Positions 17,169 through 25,196 of a stretch of 64,000 nt of DNA are shown here, piece after piece. The notes under the pieces are model-generated. The model was not told the origin of the DNA, did not search any database, and was given only the letters and a program-made list of their open reading frames with translations. The position numbers and the translations under genes are program-made. The DNA is from an uncultured Faecalibacterium sp. (lineage in GTDB: Bacteria > Bacillota > Clostridia > Oscillospirales > Ruminococcaceae): assembly GCA_937907025.1 (NCBI GenBank), contig CALESJ010000054.1, positions 1 to 64,000 of the forward strand, read 5' to 3'. The number at the start of each line of letters is the position of its first letter. Positions within the stretch are counted from its first letter, which is position 1.

Positions 17169-18377
17169 ATGAAAGTCCTTGTTATCAATTGTGGTTCGTC
17201 CAGCCTGAAGTATCAGCTGATTGATATGGATGGCGAGCATGTGCTTTGCAAAGGCCTGTGCGAACGCATCGGCATGGAAAGCAGCATGATCACCCATGAG
17301 GCCAACGGCCACAAGGCCACCACTCCGGCCATCTTCCCCACCCATACCGAGGCTTTCCTGGAAGTCGTGAAGAAGATGACCACCGGCGACGGCAAGGTCA
17401 TCAATGATCCTTCCGAGATCGACGCCATCGGCCACCGTATCGTTCACGGCGGCGAGAAGTTCAAGGAAAGCTGCCTGATCACCCCCGAAGTGGTGGAGGC
17501 TATCCGCGAACTGAGCCCTCTGGCTCCCCTGCACAACCCCGCCGGCATCCTGGGCATCGAAGCCGCCAAGAAGGTCTTTGGCGACATTCCCAACGTGGCC
17601 GTGTTTGATACCTCCTTCCACAGCACCATGCCCCCGCGCGCTTACATGTACGCCATCCCCTATGAGTACTATGAAAAGTACGGTGTGCGCCGCTACGGCT
17701 TCCACGGCACCAGCCACAAGTACGTCAGCTATCGCGCTGCCGAATTCCTGGAAGAGCCCATCACCCGCCTGAAGCTGATCACCTGCCACCTGGGCAACGG
17801 TTCTTCCATTGCCGCCGTGGACCAGGGCAAGGTTGTGGATACCTCCATGGGTATGACCCCGCTGGCCGGCCTGATGATGGGCACCCGCTGCGGTGACCTG
17901 GACCCCTCTGTGGTCAACTACCTGAAGTACACCCTGAACATCACCGGCCATCAGCTGGATGAGATTCTGAACAAGAAGTCCGGTCTGCTGGGCATCTCCG
18001 GCGTTTCCAGCGACAAGCGTGACGTGGAAAAGGCTGCCGCCGAAGGCAACAAGCGCGCTCAGCTGGCCAGCGACATGCTGAACTACCAGATCAAGAAGAC
18101 CATCGGCAGCTACATTGCCGCTATGGGCGGCGTGGACGCCATCGTCTTCACCGGCGGCATCGGCGAGCATGACGCTCCGTCCCGTGCCCGCATCTGCCAT
18201 CACATGGATTGGCTGGGCATTCACATTGATACCGACAAGAACAACGATGCCCACAACCAGAAGTCTGATGTCGTGGAAATCACCGCCTGGGGCGCCCGCG
18301 TCCGCACCCTGGTTATTGAAACCAACGAGGAACTGATGATTGCCCGTGACACCAAGGAAGTTCTGAGCAAGCAGTAA
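17169..18377 (+). CDS. ackA: Acetate kinase
   Basis: Makes ATP and acetate from acetyl phosphate. The 402-residue protein has full family signatures: the N-terminal VLVINCGSSSLKYQL, HRIVHGGEKF, the phosphate loop CHLGNGSSIAAVDQGKVVD, SMGMTPLAGLMMGTRCGDLDPS, and FTGGIGEHDAP near the C-terminus. It is transcribed alone from its own promoter with a strong terminator at 18411-18453; no pta is adjacent. Codon use is strongly biased, as in highly expressed genes. Confidence 0.97.
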   Translation: MKVLVINCGSSSLKYQLIDMDGEHVLCKGLCERIGMESSMITHEANGHKATTPAIFPTHTEAFLEVVKKMTTGDGKVINDPSEIDAIGHRIVHGGEKFKESCLITPEVVEAIRELSPLAPLHNPAGILGIEAAKKVFGDIPNVAVFDTSFHSTMPPRAYMYAIPYEYYEKYGVRRYGFHGTSHKYVSYRAAEFLEEPITRLKLITCHLGNGSSIAAVDQGKVVDTSMGMTPLAGLMMGTRCGDLDPSVVNYLKYTLNITGHQLDEILNKKSGLLGISGVSSDKRDVEKAAAEGNKRAQLASDMLNYQIKKTIGSYIAAMGGVDAIVFTGGIGEHDAPSRARICHHMDWLGIHIDTDKNNDAHNQKSDVVEITAWGARVRTLVIETNEELMIARDTKEVLSKQ

Positions 18378-18410
18378 GTATCCCCCTTTTTCCTCTATTC
18401 AAACGGCTTA

Positions 18411-18454
18411 AACGCCGGAACCGCGCTGAACAGGCGTTGTTCCGGCGTTTTTTG
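18411..18454 (+). terminator. ackA terminator
   Basis: Perfect 11-bp stem AACGCCGGAAC/GTTCCGGCGTT (18411-18421 and 18439-18449) followed by a T run. Confidence 0.9.
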
Positions 18455-18483
18455 TTGGCAATCCGGGCAGACTGTGCTAAAAT
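18455..18483 (+). promoter_or_regulatory. Promoter of the polytopic membrane protein gene
   Basis: TTGGCA (18455-18460), 17-bp spacer and TAAAAT (18478-18483) with a TGC extension. It starts directly after the ackA terminator. Confidence 0.7.
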
Positions 18484-18546
18484 GTGATAAAAGTGTGGAA
18501 ATCTGCACAGGGTACTTACTATACCCTGTAAAGGGGAAAATCATCA

Positions 18547-20046
18547 ATGTCCAGATACCTGACACGGGCATTTTCCATCGGGTTTGCCGCCGTATGGGGA
18601 TGGGTCCTGCTCAACAGCATCCTGCGCTGGCCGCATAACGGCCCTGCGGCCTTTCTGGCCGGGTTGGCCCTGGGCTTCGTTGCCTTTTTTGTGGTCCGCT
18701 TTCTGCTGCCGTATTTGGACAGAGTCCCCTACGCCCGGTTCCGGCGCTGGATGGCGGTGGCCCTGCTCCTGTATGGGCTCTTTCTGGGGCGTATGGGCTT
18801 CTGGCTGGCAGAAATGCCTATCATGGATATGAAAACGGTCCTGCAAAGTCTGCCGGATTTTCTGGATGACGGCGTTCCCCAGGTATGGGGTGCCTACTAT
18901 ATCATCTGCAACAACAATCTGGGTCTGGCTCTGGTGCTGGTTCTGTGGTTCCGGCTGGCAGGGCTGTTCGGCATCATGCCCGATACCCAAGGCGGTATCT
19001 ATGCGGGAATCGTTCTGAACGTGCTGGCCATTACCGTATCGGTGGCTCTGGTCTGCCTGCTGGCGCGGCGGATTCTGAAGCGCAACAGTGGAGTCGCCCT
19101 GGCTTTTCTGTTATGCGTTGGCTTTCTTCCTTTTGTATTGTGGTCCCCCTGCTTTTACTCCGATACGCTCTGTCTGCCTTTTGCTCTGCTGGTCCTGCTG
19201 GGCTGGACCCACTACCGTTCCGCCACCCACACCTTGGTCCGGCTGGGCTGGCTGACGTTTATGGCTGCGGCAGCTTTTACGGGATACGCCATCAAGGGCA
19301 GTGTGGCCGTGGTGCTGGTGGCGGTCATCATACAGCTGTTTCTGGAACGAAAGGTGCGTCAGGCCCTGGCCGGGACTGCGGCACTGCTGCTGGTGTTTGG
19401 GATGTTGCTGACCGGCTACCGCGTATGGCAGCGGTCCTTTCTGGATTTTTCGGTGGAGGACGCCGTAGGCTTGCCTATCGAGCTTTGGTTTGCCTATGGC
19501 AGCGGCGGCGACGGAAACTATAATGATGAAGTCTGCCAGACCGCTAAGAGCCTGGCCACCATGGACCAGCGGCGACAGATGCTGCGGCAGCATATCGCGG
19601 CACAGTATGCTGCCAGGACGCCGGTTGGACAAGCGGACTTTCTGACCCGCAAGGCAGTCATCACCTGGGGCAACGGGCTGTACGATGCCCAGGAATTTCT
19701 GGCCACACCCCTGAATGTCAACTGGACCCACCGTTTTATTCTGGAGGGACAGCCCGGGTACATGCCCATGGTCTACTACTGCCAGTCCTACTTATATTTT
19801 GTGATGGTCCTGATATTGCTGGGCACGCTGAGCGCCGCCCGGTGTGCGGTGCCGGGACCGTTGACCATGGCGCGGGTGAGCGTCTTCGGGCTGATGCTGT
19901 TTTTGAGCTTTTGGGAAACCAAGGCCCGCTATGCGTTTCAGTTTACGCCGCTGCTGTTGCTGCTGGCGGCCGCCGCTCTGTGGCAGCTGACCCGTGTGGG
20001 ACCGCCCGGCAATGCCCCCCTTCGGGAGCCCGCCATGGCAGAATAA
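18547..20046 (+). CDS. Polytopic membrane protein, glycosyltransferase-39-like
   Basis: The 499-residue protein has about 11 or 12 hydrophobic segments and a large loop around residues 290-400. Between early segments it has a long outside stretch (MPIMDMKTVLQSLPDFLDDG), and a conserved-looking CFYSDTLCLPFALLVLLGW near residue 200, which recalls GT-C glycosyltransferases acting on lipid-linked sugars. I cannot point to a definite catalytic Asp pair. It is transcribed alone from its own promoter and ends at a terminator. Confidence 0.55.
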   Translation: MSRYLTRAFSIGFAAVWGWVLLNSILRWPHNGPAAFLAGLALGFVAFFVVRFLLPYLDRVPYARFRRWMAVALLLYGLFLGRMGFWLAEMPIMDMKTVLQSLPDFLDDGVPQVWGAYYIICNNNLGLALVLVLWFRLAGLFGIMPDTQGGIYAGIVLNVLAITVSVALVCLLARRILKRNSGVALAFLLCVGFLPFVLWSPCFYSDTLCLPFALLVLLGWTHYRSATHTLVRLGWLTFMAAAAFTGYAIKGSVAVVLVAVIIQLFLERKVRQALAGTAALLLVFGMLLTGYRVWQRSFLDFSVEDAVGLPIELWFAYGSGGDGNYNDEVCQTAKSLATMDQRRQMLRQHIAAQYAARTPVGQADFLTRKAVITWGNGLYDAQEFLATPLNVNWTHRFILEGQPGYMPMVYYCQSYLYFVMVLILLGTLSAARCAVPGPLTMARVSVFGLMLFLSFWETKARYAFQFTPLLLLLAAAALWQLTRVGPPGNAPLREPAMAE

Positions 20047-20059
20047 GGGAAACGAAAAA

Positions 20060-20096
20060 CCGTTCCGGTACGGATGCCGGAGCGGCTTTTTGTATG
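20060..20096 (+). terminator. Terminator after the membrane protein gene
   Basis: CCGTTCCGG and CCGGAGCGG form a stem with one mismatch, followed by CTTTTTG. Confidence 0.75.
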
Positions 20097-20122
20097 TCTG
20101 TAAGAAAAATTGATGCGGCACA

Positions 20123-20177
20123 TTGACTTTCTCGAATATCGAGAATATACTGAAGGCAGAAGAACTCGATATTCGAG
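20123..20177 (+). promoter_or_regulatory. padR promoter with two palindromic operators
   Basis: TTGACT (20123-20128), 17-bp spacer and TATACT (20146-20151). A perfect 13-bp palindrome CTCGAATATCGAG (20131-20143) fills the spacer and a second, CTCGATATTCGAG (20165-20177), lies just past the start point. Centre spacing is 34 bp, about three helical turns. This is direct sequence evidence for repression of the padR operon, most simply by PadR itself. Confidence 0.88.
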
Positions 20178-20202
20178 ATTGCAAAGAAAGAGGGTGGTCA
20201 CC

Positions 20203-20526
20203 ATGCCGCGGGAACGGTTCAAAACACTGACCGAGCAAATGTTCTATCTGCTGCTCTGCCTGCGGGAGGAATGCCGCGGCATGGAGATTCTGGAGAAGGT
20301 GCGGCAAATGACCGGTGGGCGGGTGAGCATCGGGTCCGGCACTCTGTACGACCTGTTGGAACAGTTCACCGCCGAGGGCTGGATCGAAGCAACGGGCACT
20401 TTGCGCGGGCGGCGCCGTTACCGCATCACCGAAAAAGGCGCTGCCATGCTGGCCAAGGAATACGACCGCCTGCAGCAGCAGATCAAGGATTATGAGCGCT
20501 ATGCCGGAAAGGAGGCACAGCCATGA
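20203..20526 (+). CDS. PadR-family transcriptional regulator
   Basis: The 107-residue winged-helix protein is of the short PadR type (TEQMFYLLLCLREECRGMEIL, then GSGTLYDLLEQFTAEGWIEA and GRRRYRITEKGAAML). PadR proteins are dimeric repressors, often autoregulating with a small-molecule or antibiotic ligand. ATG at 20203 is chosen over the frame start at 20110, which lies upstream of the promoter. It overlaps the DUF2812 gene by 4 bp, and the promoter carries matching operators. Confidence 0.93.
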   Translation: MPRERFKTLTEQMFYLLLCLREECRGMEILEKVRQMTGGRVSIGSGTLYDLLEQFTAEGWIEATGTLRGRRRYRITEKGAAMLAKEYDRLQQQIKDYERYAGKEAQP

Positions 20527-21914
20527 GCCGAACAAAACGCCTTTTTGTTCCCCTCTCCCCTTATGAGCAGCAATCCATGGAAGCCTTGCTGGAAAAGCAG
20601 GCATCCCAGGGCTGGCTTCTGACCAAACTTGGCAGCTGGTTCTGGACGTTTACGGAAACGGAGGCCCGCCCACTGCGGTTTTCGGTCACTTATTTTTCCA
20701 AGGCCACAGAGTATGATTCCCTGCCCACCGAGGAACAGCAGGACAAGGAGGATCTGTGCGCCCAAAGCGGGTGGCATCTGGCCGCCCGGCGGCACGATAT
20801 ACAGGTATTTTACACCGCCGACACCGAGGCCCTGCCATTGGAAACCGACCCGGTGGTTCGGGTGGAGCGGCTACACAAAACCATGGTCCACCTGACCATC
20901 CGGCCCCGGCTGTTCCCCCTGGTTCTGTGTCTGATCTGGATACTCAAATATTGGCTGGATTTCCGGCATGATTCCATCCGGTTTCTTTCCAGCCACTTTG
21001 ATGTCATCTCCCTGCCCGTATGGTTCCTGTTGCTGGTGGCCTGCGTGGTGGAACCGGTTGCCTGTCTTGTCTGGTATCCGCGGGCCAGACGCGCCGCCGA
21101 AGAGCAAGGCGTTTTTCTGCCGCCGCACATTCCCGCCTGCATCAGCCTGATTCTGGTAGCACTGGCCGTTCTGCTGCTGTGCCTGGCCGCCTTTGGGTCT
21201 ACCCTGCCGCTGCAATGGTTTGTGGCCTGGCTGCTCGTGTGCGTTGTTGCCATTCTGGGCGGTACCTTGCTGAGAAAACATCTGCAAGGAAAGGGATTTT
21301 CTGCCGGGCTCAACAAAGCGGCCACCAGCTTTTGGGTGCTTGCCGTATATGCGGTAGGCATTGTGGTCCTGCTTGCCGTGTCCCTTGGCTCCCATCTGGG
21401 AGAAGTCGACCATGTGGTGGCCGGCAATTATGAGGCCAACGGCCGGACCTACGAAATCTACAACGATTCCCTGCCCCTGACAGTGGAGGAACTGACCCAA
21501 ACCGACGCCGCCTATTCCCAGGAAGCCACCGTCTACGCCAGTCCTCTGCTGCGGCGGAGCCTGTATGAACAAAGTCCTGTTGTGCCGCAGTATGCAGGAG
21601 CTCCCACTGTGTGGTACACCGTCTACGACACCGATTTTGCCTTTGTGCAGGACATGGTGGTGCATCAACTTTTAAGCGAGCACCAGGACGAAATCTCTGA
21701 AGATGGCACCGTGTTGCAGAATTCCTATCTTGCCATTGACCCGGCGCCCTACGGTGTCAAGAGTGCCTATCAGCTGCAGTGGAGTACCACCGGCCCCATC
21801 CCCCAGTATCTGCTGTGCTGGCCGGGACGGGTGGTGGAACTGCGGTTTGCCTATCTGGTGCCCGCTGAAGAACAACTGGCGAAGGCCGCCGGGATACTGG
21901 CTCCTGCCGCTTGA
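20523..21914 (+). CDS. DUF2812 membrane protein
   Basis: The 463-residue protein has an N-terminal soluble DUF2812 domain (about residues 5-115, with SPYEQQSMEALLEKQASQGW and the KATEYDSLP segment). Four or five membrane segments follow (about 125-300), then a C-terminal domain of about 150 residues, probably outside. PadR plus DUF2812 is a recurrent Firmicute pair whose function is unknown; it is thought to respond to envelope-active compounds. Here the two are translationally coupled. Confidence 0.85.
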   Translation: MSRTKRLFVPLSPYEQQSMEALLEKQASQGWLLTKLGSWFWTFTETEARPLRFSVTYFSKATEYDSLPTEEQQDKEDLCAQSGWHLAARRHDIQVFYTADTEALPLETDPVVRVERLHKTMVHLTIRPRLFPLVLCLIWILKYWLDFRHDSIRFLSSHFDVISLPVWFLLLVACVVEPVACLVWYPRARRAAEEQGVFLPPHIPACISLILVALAVLLLCLAAFGSTLPLQWFVAWLLVCVVAILGGTLLRKHLQGKGFSAGLNKAATSFWVLAVYAVGIVVLLAVSLGSHLGEVDHVVAGNYEANGRTYEIYNDSLPLTVEELTQTDAAYSQEATVYASPLLRRSLYEQSPVVPQYAGAPTVWYTVYDTDFAFVQDMVVHQLLSEHQDEISEDGTVLQNSYLAIDPAPYGVKSAYQLQWSTTGPIPQYLLCWPGRVVELRFAYLVPAEEQLAKAAGILAPAA

Positions 21915-21936
21915 ACGAAAGCATACATTTATACAA

Positions 21937-21976
21937 AAACAGCGTGCAAGCCGTTTCGACTTGCACGCTGTTTGCT
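21937..21976. terminator. Bidirectional terminator between DUF2812 and fhs
   Basis: AAACAGCGTGCAAG (21937-21950) and CTTGCACGCTGTTT (21960-21973) form a perfect 14-bp stem. A-rich and T-rich flanks allow use by both converging genes. Confidence 0.85.
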
Positions 21977-21996
21977 TATTATAAATCAGGAAGTCA

Positions 21997-23670
21997 TCAG
22001 AACAGACCGGTGATGCGGCCTTCCTCATCGCAGTCAATGTCCATGGCCGCAGGATGGCGGGGCAGGCCGGGCATGGTCATGATGGAACCGCAGATAACCA
22101 CCACAAAGCCCGCACCGGCGGACAGCCGGACCTCACGCACGTTCATGCGGAAGTGTTCCGGTGCGCCCAGCAGAGAGGCATCATCACTGAAGGAATACTG
22201 GGTCTTGGCGATGCAGACCGGCAGCTTGCCGTAGCCCATCTTTTCCAGTTCAGCCAGCATCTTCTTAGCGGCGGGGGCATATGTCACACCGTCAGCGCGG
22301 TAGATCTTGCGGGCCACTGCTTCCACCTTATCAGCCAGGGAAGCTTCCAGATCATAGGTGAACTGGATGGGATGGATATCGGGATTTTCTTCCAGCACCT
22401 GCAGTACGGTGTTGGCCAGCTCCTTGCCGCCTTCACCGCCCTTGGCAAACACTTCGCTCAGAGCGCAGGGCACGCCAGCCTGGGCGCAGACCTCGCGGAT
22501 GACGTCCATCTCTTCGGCGGTATCGGTGGGGAAAGAGTTGATGGCCACACACACCGGCAGGCCGAAACCATTCTTCAGGTTGTCGATATGACGGGCCAGG
22601 TTGACAGAGCCCTTGCGCACAGCCTCCACATTGGGAGCGTTCAGGTCGGTCTTGGGCACACCGCCGTGGTATTTCAGGGCGCGGACGGTGGCTACCAGCA
22701 CCACGGCGGAGGGGTTCAGCCCCGCATAGCGGCACTTGATGTCCAGGAACTTCTCAGCGCCCAGGTCGGCACCGAAACCGGCTTCGGTGACCACATAATC
22801 GGCCAGTTTCAAGCCCAGCTTGGTGGCAGTGACGCTGTTGCAGCCGTGGGCAATGTTGGCAAACGGACCGCCGTGAATGATGGCGGGATTGTTTTCCAGG
22901 GTCTGGACCAGGTTGGGGTCGATGGCGTCCTTGAGCAGGGCGGTCATGGCACCGGCCGCACCGATTTCCCCGGCAGTGACCGGCTTGCCGTCATAGGTAT
23001 AGGCACAGACAATGCGGGACAGACGCTCTTTCAGGTCTTTCAGGTCGGTAGCCAGGCAGAAGATAGCCATGACCTCGCTGGCCACGGTAATATCGAAGCC
23101 GTCCTCACGGGGGGTACCGTTGACCTTGCCGCCCAGGCCGTCCACGATGAACCGCAGCTGACGGTCATTCATATCCATGCAGCGCTTCCACACCACCCGG
23201 CGAGGGTCAATGTTCAGCGGGTTGCCCTGCTGGATAGAGTTGTCGATCATAGCCGCCAGCAGGTTGTTGGCAGTGCCGATGGCGTGGATGTCACCGGTGA
23301 AGTGGAGGTTGATGTCCTCCATGGGCACAACCTGGGCGTACCCGCCGCCGGCAGCGCCGCCCTTGATGCCGAACACCGGGCCCAGAGAAGGTTCCCGCAG
23401 GCAGAGCATGGTGCGTTTGCCCATGGCGCAAAGAGCGTCCGCCAGGCCGACACTGGTGGTGGTTTTGCCTTCACCGGCCGGCGTGGGGCTGATGGCAGTG
23501 ACCAAAATCAGCTTGCCCTGTTTGCCCTCCCCTTTGGCCAGCTTGTGGCTGATCTTGGCCTTATACTTGCCATAGGGAATAACGTCATCGGCGGACAGTC
23601 CCAACTTGGCCGCCACCTCGGTGATGGGCAGCATGTGGGCATTTTGGGCGATCTGGATATCGCTGAGCAT
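21997..23670 (-). CDS. fhs: Formate--tetrahydrofolate ligase
   Basis: ATP-dependent synthesis of 10-formyl-THF, feeding purine and one-carbon metabolism. The 557-residue protein has the P-loop TPAGEGKTTTSVGLADAL, the IKGGAAGGGYAQVVPMEDIN motif and GIVEDGFDITVASEVMAIFCL-type residues (here EDGFDITVASEVMAIFCLA), all diagnostic. The ATG at 23670 follows AGGAAAGGAAG and is preferred to the frame start at 23703. It has its own promoter at 23736-23764. Confidence 0.97.
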   Translation of the reverse strand: MLSDIQIAQNAHMLPITEVAAKLGLSADDVIPYGKYKAKISHKLAKGEGKQGKLILVTAISPTPAGEGKTTTSVGLADALCAMGKRTMLCLREPSLGPVFGIKGGAAGGGYAQVVPMEDINLHFTGDIHAIGTANNLLAAMIDNSIQQGNPLNIDPRRVVWKRCMDMNDRQLRFIVDGLGGKVNGTPREDGFDITVASEVMAIFCLATDLKDLKERLSRIVCAYTYDGKPVTAGEIGAAGAMTALLKDAIDPNLVQTLENNPAIIHGGPFANIAHGCNSVTATKLGLKLADYVVTEAGFGADLGAEKFLDIKCRYAGLNPSAVVLVATVRALKYHGGVPKTDLNAPNVEAVRKGSVNLARHIDNLKNGFGLPVCVAINSFPTDTAEEMDVIREVCAQAGVPCALSEVFAKGGEGGKELANTVLQVLEENPDIHPIQFTYDLEASLADKVEAVARKIYRADGVTYAPAAKKMLAELEKMGYGKLPVCIAKTQYSFSDDASLLGAPEHFRMNVREVRLSAGAGFVVVICGSIMTMPGLPRHPAAMDIDCDEEGRITGLF

Positions 23671-23735
23671 ACTGATCTCTTCCTTTCCTGGCTCTTTGCG
23701 CATAACATTTTGAAAAATAAACGGGCACTATGTTG

Positions 23736-23764
23736 ATTGTAGCAAATTTGGGGGCAAAATACAA
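23736..23764 (-). promoter_or_regulatory. fhs promoter
   Basis: Minus-strand TTGTAT (23759-23764), 17-bp spacer and TACAAT (23736-23741) with a TGC extension. No THF-riboswitch-like leader is apparent in the 65-nt leader. Confidence 0.7.
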
Positions 23765-23821
23765 GAACAGGGCTGTTTCCCCCACTACGCCGGCCGGGTT
23801 TCTTTTTGGGACAGGCCATGT

Positions 23822-23827
23822 TATAAT
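23822..23827 (+). promoter_or_regulatory. Extended -10 element before the Wzy-like gene
   Basis: TATAAT preceded by TGT, 44 bp before the start codon; no good -35 hexamer is seen at the right spacing. Confidence 0.45.
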
Positions 23828-23870
23828 GAATAGCAATCTGCGGAGATTTCCGCAGGAGAGGAGGAACGCG

Positions 23871-25136
23871 ATGCCTGCCAATCTGCAAGAACGCTGCCCG
23901 CTTTTGGCCAACCGCCATGCACTGGGACAGCGCGTCTACTGTACTGCCATCGCTCTGCTGCTGATTCTTTCGGAAGTATTCAGCTCCAATATACAAAGCA
24001 CTTTGCCGGAATTCAGCCATCTGGCCCGCCTGGGGCTGACCGGTCTGGGAGCCTTGCTGCTGGTCATCAAATGCCTGTTCCTGACCCGGTACGAACACCG
24101 CTGGCAATGGGTCGTGGGCGGCATTGCCGTAGTGTACGCGGCCTTTGCCGGTATATACGGGGATGACATCTGGTTCCTGCTGGCCGTGCTGGTCGGTCTG
24201 GGTGCCAAAGATGTGGACCTGCGCACTACCCTGCGGGTCTATCTGGGTGTGGCAGCTGTCTGCCTGATACTGGTACAGCTGCTGCATTACACCACGCCGC
24301 TGATGCCGTTCAACATGTACGCCCGCAACTGGGACTACGGGTATGGGCATTATAACGGATATGGCGCCCGGCTCCTGGGCGTATTTTTTGCCTGGGCCTG
24401 GCTGCGGTGGCCCCGGCTGCGGTGGTTCGACTGGGCCGGACTGGCGGCGCTGACCGCCTATACCCTTCTTGGTCCCTTGTGCCGCGGCGCAGGCCTTGCC
24501 ATGATTCTGCTTCTGGTGCTGTTTGCAGTGCAAAAACTGCTCCCTCGCTTTTTTGAGAGCTGCATCTGGCATGGGCTGGTATTGGCCCTGTATCCTCTGC
24601 TGACGTTGTTCAGCTTGGTAACCGGGTATCTGTTTGATCCCGGAGCGTCCGACCTGACGCCGAAGCTTTCCTTGCTGAATCGCTTTTTTTCCGGCCGGTT
24701 GGAAATCTGGCACCATGTATTCTGGGCCTTTGACTACCTGCATCCCGAAGAGGATGGCGTTGCGGCCTGGCTCCACACCGACATGCCCAACGTCATCACC
24801 TTGCTGGGCGGTTTTCCCACGGACGCAGATGTGCACCACTCCATCGATAACACCTATCTGGCTCTCGTGATGAACAAGGGCATACTGGGTGCGGTGCTGG
24901 TGGCAGTTGTCACGCTGGTTCTGCTGTGGCGGCTGTGCCGGGGCGGCCATACCGGTGAAACACTGCTGATGGCATCCATGCTGTGCTACCTGCTGATGGA
25001 AAACAAGATGTTCCTGCTTTCGGCCAACCCGCTGGTCCTGCTGCTGCCCTGTGCATTGCTGACACCGCGCGGCGCACCGCTGCCCGCCCTGTGCCCGAAA
25101 CCGGCCGCATCCGCCCGGGAAACGGCCACCGTATAA
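23871..25136 (+). CDS. Wzy/O-antigen-polymerase-like membrane protein
   Basis: The 421-residue protein has about ten membrane segments and a large outside loop between about residues 245 and 325 (around FFSGRLEIWHHVFWAFDYL and HHSIDNTYLALVMNKGILGA). This loop with Arg and His residues late in the sequence resembles the O-antigen polymerase/ligase family. ATG at 23871 follows GAGAGGAGG. It is a single gene divergent from fhs and without sugar genes beside it, so the polymer it might act on is unknown. Confidence 0.6.
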   Translation: MPANLQERCPLLANRHALGQRVYCTAIALLLILSEVFSSNIQSTLPEFSHLARLGLTGLGALLLVIKCLFLTRYEHRWQWVVGGIAVVYAAFAGIYGDDIWFLLAVLVGLGAKDVDLRTTLRVYLGVAAVCLILVQLLHYTTPLMPFNMYARNWDYGYGHYNGYGARLLGVFFAWAWLRWPRLRWFDWAGLAALTAYTLLGPLCRGAGLAMILLLVLFAVQKLLPRFFESCIWHGLVLALYPLLTLFSLVTGYLFDPGASDLTPKLSLLNRFFSGRLEIWHHVFWAFDYLHPEEDGVAAWLHTDMPNVITLLGGFPTDADVHHSIDNTYLALVMNKGILGAVLVAVVTLVLLWRLCRGGHTGETLLMASMLCYLLMENKMFLLSANPLVLLLPCALLTPRGAPLPALCPKPAASARETATV

Positions 25137-25149
25137 GTTTGGGAAAAAG

Positions 25150-25189
25150 AAAAGGACACCGCCTTTCCTGGGACGGTGTCCTTTTTTTG
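25150..25189. terminator. Bidirectional terminator
   Basis: AAAGGACACCG (25151-25161) pairs perfectly with CGGTGTCCTTT (25174-25184); T residues follow on the plus strand and the A-rich left flank gives a T-rich tail on the minus strand. It serves the converging Wzy-like and activase genes. Confidence 0.9.
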
Positions 25190-25196
25190 CTGTCAA

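Noticed and set aside
20110..20202. Longer start for the PadR gene at 20110
   Set aside because: This start lies upstream of the promoter and its operators, so it would not be transcribed; the ATG at 20203 fits the family length.
23671..23735. THF riboswitch before fhs
   Set aside because: The leader of about 65 nt has no recognisable conserved fold.
24950..25196. Minus-strand frame 23508-25196 (562 residues)
   Set aside because: It runs antisense through the Wzy-like gene and has Gln/Gly/Arg-rich shadow composition. The true fhs start is at 23670.
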